A stretch of 64,000 nucleotides of DNA, taken from positions 32,088,127-32,152,126 of the forward strand of contig CAKAKS010000068.1 in assembly GCA_916700875.1 (NCBI GenBank). Direction: 5' to 3'. Origin of the DNA: Sebastes aleutianus. Lineage: Eukaryota > Chordata > Actinopteri > Perciformes > Sebastidae. Positions 58,823 through 64,000 of this stretch are shown here, piece by piece (positions within the stretch are counted from its first letter, which is position 1; each line of letters starts with the position of its first letter). The notes under the pieces are model-generated. The model ran no database searches, was not told the origin of the DNA, and saw only the letters and a program-made list of their open reading frames with translations. The position numbers were made by a program, and so were the translations under genes.

Positions 58823-59489
58823 GAACGAAAAGTTACTTTAGTTAATGGTGATTTTATGTCAGTGTTTTCCAACCCTTCCTGGCTTATGACTCCTCGCGAT
58901 ACGTAGGTGAACGCTGTTGTCCTCTTGTTTTGTGCCATAAAGCACAAAAGAGGCCAACAGTTGTCCTGCCAATAGTTTCAAATTGTACTAATGTCTCAAA
59001 ATATAAGTTATAATAAGTTTATTCTACATTTATCTTATTTAGGTCTATCTGATTTCTATCTTTCTCTCCGTTGTTTGTCTTGCGTGTGAGCCTCCAGTCA
59101 AGCGGATATGATTTAGAGGCCTTTGGTGCAGATCGCTCTGAGGTCAGCCGACACGCCCGTAGCTCGCCTGGGGGGGAAAAAAACAGATTTCCTGCTGATG
59201 AAGCAGTGAAGGACAAACCCTCCACAGTGAGCTTTATCTGGCAGCTCTCCTCCGTGCAGCCACAGCAGGAGGATCAATCAAAAGATTTCCAATCGGAGTT
59301 AGTAATGATTTCTTCCTCTTTAGCTTCCATTTCCCTCTTTCTCCTCTGCTCTTACTCCATCTCAGTATGTCTTTATCTCAGCTGTATCTCTCAATCGATT
59401 AGAATATTTGATCACGAGTAATCACACGTTTTTTATCTGTTCAAAACATACCTTAAAGGGAGATTTGTCAAGTATTTAATCCTCTTATC

Positions 59490-60089
59490 AACATCGGAGT
59501 GGGCAAATATGCTGCTTTATGCAAATGTATGTATATATTTATTATTGGAAATCAATTAACAACACAAAACAAGTATTGTCCAGAAACCCTCACAGGTACT
59601 GCATTTAGCATAAAACAATATGCTCAAATCATAACATGGCAAACTGCAGCCCAACAGGCAACAACAGCTGTCAGTGTGTCAGTGTGCTGACTTGATTATG
59701 ACTTGCCCCAAACTACATGTGATTATCATAAAGTGGGCATGTCTGTAAAGGGGAGACTCGTGAGTACCCATAAAACCCACTTACATTCACATATCTTGAG
59801 GTCAGAGGTCAAGGGACCCCTTTGAAAATGGCCATGACAGTTTTTCCTCGTCTAAATTTAGCTTAAGTTTGTAGCGTTATTCATCCTCCTTATCAACAAG
59901 CTAGTATGACATGGTTGGTACTGATCGATTCTTTAAGTTATCTTGTTTCATATGATATCAGTATCTTTACTCTAGCTTTAAAACCGAGCCCGCTACAACC
60001 TCCGAAAGATCGATTGCATTTAATGCATTCAAAAAATGAGTGCCGTTAAAACGAATTTGCGTTAACACGTTAACTTTGACAGCCCTACT
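59490..60089 (+). repeat. GGCTGTCAA-family transposon copy, plus orientation
   Basis: Inverted relative of 24930-25531 with high similarity (GCAAATATGCTGCTTTATGC, ACATGTGATTATCATAAAGT). It ends CGTTAACACGTTAACTTTGACAGCCCTA. This copy has the terminus the other copy lacks. Confidence 0.7.
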
Positions 60090-61309
60090 TTTTACATAAT
60101 TTCCACTTTTTCTGTCTTGTTTTACATCACTCTTTCTTCCTATATTTCCAGTTCTCTGTCCTCATTCTGTGTCCGTTTATCTAGCCGTCTCCGTCCATCT
60201 CAGAGTTTTCTAGACAGATCCCCAGCCAAATCTCAGAGTCACTCCCTGGCAAGGCCACTTATTACACTTTCATTTGTTTCCCCAGAGTGCTGTGTGTATG
60301 TTTTTTTTTGTGTGTGTCAGTGAAAGAGGCTGAGATGAAATAGGAAATGGCCTCACAGCATCTCGACGCTGATTTCATTTAGATTCAGTGCACCATGCAG
60401 AGCTTTTTTGTGGTCGGAGCGAGGCTCAGAAGGAGGGTGTCTGGTTGCCTATCACAGACCCTGTAGTTACACCGAGGCAGGAATATTAAGCGTACTCTGA
60501 TAGTAGAAGCTCCCGCTGCTGTGGGAGAGCTGCCACCATCTGTCGCTGAAGAAAGGTTCAACTTTCAACACGTTTCTGTCACTGAACAAATTGCTTTGTA
60601 ACACTCAGCAAACGGCAGCCAGCCGTCCATGTGCCAAAGAGCTCAGCGACAAACAGTAGAGAGCGAATGTGGTCGTTTTTCAGTCTTTTGACTTGAAAGA
60701 ACTTGATACCCAGAGTCTGAAATGAACTTTTTTCACTTCCACTAGTTGGGGGGTATGCAGCGATTTTTGAAAAGTAATCGACTAGTTCCTAGTGATTATC
60801 GAATAGTATTTGGTGCGATGACAACGTTAAATTGATAACGCTAAAAATCATTATGGTTGTACAAATTGAAAAACCTTATTAACACCAGCCAACCGTAGAG
60901 TAGCACATTTAATTCAGCTCACAGCTTCAGCATCACTTACACAGCAATCAGTGTCTTGATTGATGCACGGTTGATCATTTAACACTAAACAGTGTTTGGG
61001 TAGCGTCGTTTTATTCACATTAACAAACTCAACTTGTAATTTAATTCATGTCATGACTAGACACGTATCGTTTTATAATTTGTCCCTTGTCTGATTGTTT
61101 CTCAGGTATTATAAACACTGAGGTTTTTCTTCTTCAGATAAAAGACGCAGTTTTTCTCTCCGGTGTCTCTGCTGCTGCGGTCTCCCTCTTCACTTCATCA
61201 CTATCTAAATAAAGAATAAGCAACATAGAGGATCCAATTTACTGTTTTAATAAGGTGAAATAAAGAGTGTGAGAATTGTAAGGTGGTGCACAACATTCAT
61301 GCTCTAGAT
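60090..61309. other. No gene seen
   Basis: Unrecognised DNA. 60748-60860 holds GCAGCGATTTTTGAAAAGTA and ATCGACTAGTTCCTAGTGAT, suggesting a decayed repeat of the ATCGATTAG type. Confidence 0.4.
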
Positions 61310-62034
61310 AGGGTGACCAGGTGTCCCACTTTACCAGCGACTGCACAGCATTTTTATCCCACATATTAAGACGATGTCTCACATTTTCATCGGCTCTAGT
61401 TTTCAAAAGTCAAACCGCTGCAGGACAGACGCTTTTCTAAAATCTGGCTTTTATCCAACGGCTCTGAAGTAAGCAGGGAAGGCTGTCATCACGGCGCTGT
61501 GTTTGCTGTCAAACTGAGCACACGTGGGTCAAGTGTACGTTAACATTTAACCGTCTTTGCTACGCTACGCCCAACGGGGAAAATTACGAGTCAGCGCAAA
61601 GTCACAATCTCTGCAAATTTAGGCGGAGTATGACGGAAACTACCACAAAGAAAAGGAAGAGCAGCTACAACAAAGACTGTGAAACTACTTATAAGTATTT
61701 ATAAGCTGGTGGAAGAGATTCTCAGAGTTTTTTGTGAAATTTGCCAGTTATTTTTCAGTTTCACACGGAGGGAATACGACATGAAGCAACACAGTTCATG
61801 TGAGTCTCACAAGAAACGTGCGGCTCAAAAAGAGACGTGCCGATCTATGGATGCATTCAGGCAAAGCATAGAGATGTTACAAGATAAGGGGCAGAATAGA
61901 AATGTTTATTATTTAAGTTGGATAGACATTATATCAAAATTGTAGACTACCTCTCAGCCTTGGTAACGTGTCCCACATTGTCCCACACAAACATACTCTT
62001 TGTCCCACATTGGGCTTGTCAGGATCTGGTCACA
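61310..62034 (+). pseudogene. Short, broken hAT element with BED-finger-like remnant
   Basis: The ends AGGGTGACCAGGTGTCCCAC and, inverted, GGATCTGGTCACAC define the element. Coding starts at 61630 (MTETTTKKRKSSYNKDCE) and hits a stop at KYL. A shifted frame then gives VFCEICQLFFSFTRREYDMK and QHSSCESHKKRAAQKE, a C-x2-C...H-x5-H-like arrangement typical of the N-terminal finger of hAT transposases. The catalytic region is absent. Confidence 0.65.
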
Positions 62035-62151
62035 CTAGCTCCAGATAAACTCGCCAACTGAACGACTCCAGGCACATTTAGCTGCTCACAAAAAACTGAC
62101 ACAGGCTCATTGTGAAGTAAGCAAGTGATAGATTGGACTTTTCTTTTCCAG

Positions 62152-62243
62152 CTGAGTGGAGGCTGTGGACGACCACCAGAGTTTAAAGAAACACGCTGGA
62201 GTCAAGATGCTGATTTGGAGCCATGCTCCTCCACCTCCTCCAG
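62152..62243 (+). CDS. Candidate first coding exon of an unidentified gene
   Basis: Acceptor TTTTCTTTTCCAG and donor CTCCAG|GTACAG bound 92 nt. An ATG at 62223 in good context (GAGCCATGC) encodes MLLHLLQ and ends in phase 0, so it joins the candidate exon at 63233 without a stop. The rest would be 5' UTR. The other ATG in the exon (62208) leads to a stop after splicing. Not recognised; gene prediction by eye only. Confidence 0.3.
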
Positions 62244-62316
62244 GTACAGTATAGTCTCCCCTAAACCATCACAGTGTGTGCTGTGGCTGAATGGCTGTGC
62301 GTCCGCCTCTTTGTAA

Positions 62317-62520
62317 GTGTGTCAGGTCTTCTCTCATTGTGTGCTCAAGTGTGTTATTTATGGATTTTTCGTAGGTGTGTGTGTGTGTGTGTGTGAATGT
62401 TCTCTCTGTCTCTTTGAGTCCTTGTCACTGTGCTGTCAGTGTGTATGCACATGTTTGTGTGGTAACAACAGTGGCTTGTGGGGATGGGTGCTGTGTGTGT
62501 GTGTGTGTGTGTGTCAATTT
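62317..62520. repeat. Two (GT)n microsatellites
   Basis: GT runs at about 62374-62394 and 62491-62513 separated by TCTCTGTCTC-rich DNA. Open frames on both strands here are repeat artefacts. Confidence 0.85.
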
Positions 62521-62576
62521 GCTGTATTTCTAATTCTGTTTGCGTCGACAGGACTTTGTCTATGTGTGTTATTATT

Positions 62577-62715
62577 AGGGCTGTCAACCTATTAAAATAG
62601 TTAATCACAATTAGTTCGGAGCGTTATTTAACCTCCTTCGCGACAAGCTACTATGACATGGTTGGTACCGATGGATTCCTGAGGTTTTCTAGTTTCATGT
62701 GATACCATACCGTTA
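62577..62715 (+). repeat. GGCTGTCAA-family fragment
   Basis: TAGGGCTGTCAACCTATTAA followed by CGACAAGCTACTATGACATG and ATGGTTGGTACCGATGGATT: terminus plus an internal block of the family at 24930 and 59490. Confidence 0.6.
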
Positions 62716-63232
62716 GCGAACAACAATCACCCATAAAATGGAGATTCGGCCTCTCTAAACAATCAACAACCGGTACCAACAGTCAGAGTCCTTAAGCCTT
62801 CAACAAACATCGAACAAACTGAAACATGATGCAGCGTGCGTGTGCCGTTGTTCCTCGTAGTAGCTTTAAATGATGGATGCAAAGGAAAGCTTGTGGCAAG
62901 GTAACACTAAATGCTAAATCCTACGCACGTGTGGCGTTGTCCACCCACGCTTATTTCTTCTTACTTATTTTGCCTAGTATACTTCATCTGCGTGGGCTTC
63001 TACAGACTGTGGTTCATTGACATTCATCTGCTCCTCTGACTAGTTTTGTTGCACCGGTTCGGGTGGGAAAGGTTACATCATTCTTGGTGAAAATTCAGGT
63101 GTAAATAATGAAATTTAAGATGACTGAATTCCATTTTTAGCTGCTTCAGTGTGTCAAAGCTTACTGGCACATTTGAATAGAACAGCCGTCGCTAATGTTA
63201 TTAGTAACATCTGTTGTTTTTCCTACAAAAAG

Positions 63233-63292
63233 GGGAATGGAGATGTGTCTGGAAATGGAGGAAACATGATGGAAGAAGATATTCAACGTAAG
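63233..63292 (+). CDS. Candidate 60-nt exon of an unidentified gene
   Basis: A pyrimidine-rich acceptor (TTGTTTTTCCTACAAAAAG) and a perfect-consensus donor (AAG|GTGAGT) enclose 20 whole codons: GNGDVSGNGGNMMEEDIQRK. Phase 0 on both sides means it could be a cassette exon. It follows the candidate ATG exon in frame. I do not recognise the peptide; the gene would continue past the right edge. Confidence 0.35.
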
Positions 63293-63620
63293 GTGAGTCA
63301 GCACCTGTTTGTAAATGTTTGTTTGTAGCACGAGTCCTTGAAGTCGGGGCCACCAGAAGGGCCCTGCTGGAGAAATATACATTTCACAACAGCTCCTGAG
63401 AGACTCAAAGATCAGAGTGGTTATGTTTTGTGGGGTTTGAATCTGGCTCGTCATCTTTGTTCCATGCCACAATCATCAAGAACATGAAGGAAAGTGTTAT
63501 TACCATCAAAATATAAAGAGATTTCACCACCAAAGTCATTAACCCAGAAACAACGGCGTCACCTGCGATGGCGCTGCATCTGATGCTTGAATATCTGAAC
63601 ATAGTTTATACAATACGTCT

Positions 63621-63623
<3 letters not shown>

Positions 63624-63678
<55 letters not shown>
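63624..63678. repeat. (GT)n microsatellite
   Basis: About 27 uninterrupted GT dinucleotides. Confidence 0.95.
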
Positions 63679-63679
<1 letters not shown>

Positions 63680-64000
63680 TGTGCCGCTCTCCTCCACTGC
63701 CTTCATACCATTTAATGATAAACATGTTATTTATAGAGAAGTCTCTCACCACTGCCTGCGCTCATTTACATAACCTCCACAACAACATCATCGTCCAGCG
63801 CTCACATGCAGAGATTCATGTGACATCATTTATGTGCATGGAAGCGGGAGCGTCGCTGCTGCTGCATGCGATCCCCGTTCTGCCTGGATGTGTACGTAGC
63901 ATTTAATTCACCTTGATGTAGTGAAGTAGATCCTGTTTGGAGATTTGCACTAGTTACTCGACCTGAAAGCCAAAGGTCAGTGACTCTTGGTTGTAAAGAC

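Noticed and set aside
1..64000. tRNA, rRNA or snRNA genes
   Set aside because: No A-box/B-box pair with cloverleaf or other conserved RNA core was seen by eye; weak B-box-like words had no partner. A tRNAscan or Infernal search would settle it.

Overview
The window looks like a stretch of a teleost (probably percomorph) chromosome. It has spliced genes with vertebrate intron phases, long AT-rich introns, and many fish-type repeats: TTAA-ended MITEs, hAT remnants, LINE tails ending in ATCT or ATT repeats, and microsatellites. No bacterial, organellar or RNA-gene features were seen. All similarity statements come from reading the sequence and from memory of families; no database was searched.

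Left third (1-21.7 kb): two genes face each other tail to tail, the arrangement I recall for MARK4-CKM on human chromosome 19. The plus strand carries the last two coding exons of a MARK4-type microtubule-affinity kinase (5185-5229 and 8186-8519), ending in the KA1 domain. The same exons are also open in a second frame that encodes the alternative short C-terminus known from MARK4, so about 110 nt are dual-coding. The minus strand carries a complete muscle creatine kinase gene: eight coding exons (19941 back to 13953, 380 aa) plus a predicted 5' UTR exon and a TATA/CCAAT/E-box promoter near 21.36-21.6 kb. A 644-bp MITE rich in AAGTATACTT palindromes fills most of CKM intron 6.

Middle (21.7-34.4 kb): no gene recognised. 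It holds MITEs, a LINE 3' tail with (ATCT)n, and a mosaic at 26.8-29.5 kb in which occupied and empty insertion sites can be compared inside the window; these point to TTAA as target.

Right-centre (34.4-53 kb): a direct duplication, copy A about 34390-41126 and copy B about 46186-52942. Each copy carries one intact, apparently intronless gene for a single-pass membrane protein with a signal peptide, four Ig-like domains, a TM segment and a very short tail (465 and 467 aa). The DNA just upstream of both genes is repeat-derived; an inverted copy lies at 27.08-27.35 kb. The spacer between A and B holds a broken LTR-retrotransposon gag, a hAT-type MITE, an internally deleted hAT transposase pseudogene and a 40-bp minisatellite.

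Right end (53-64 kb): mostly repeats (a 1.06-kb TTAA-ended element at 55841-56900, a broken hAT at 61.3-62.0 kb, GGCTGTCAA-family copies). A CpG-rich patch at 54.2-54.5 kb and two splice-site-bounded candidate exons at 62152-62243 and 63233-63292 could belong to an unidentified gene running off the right edge.
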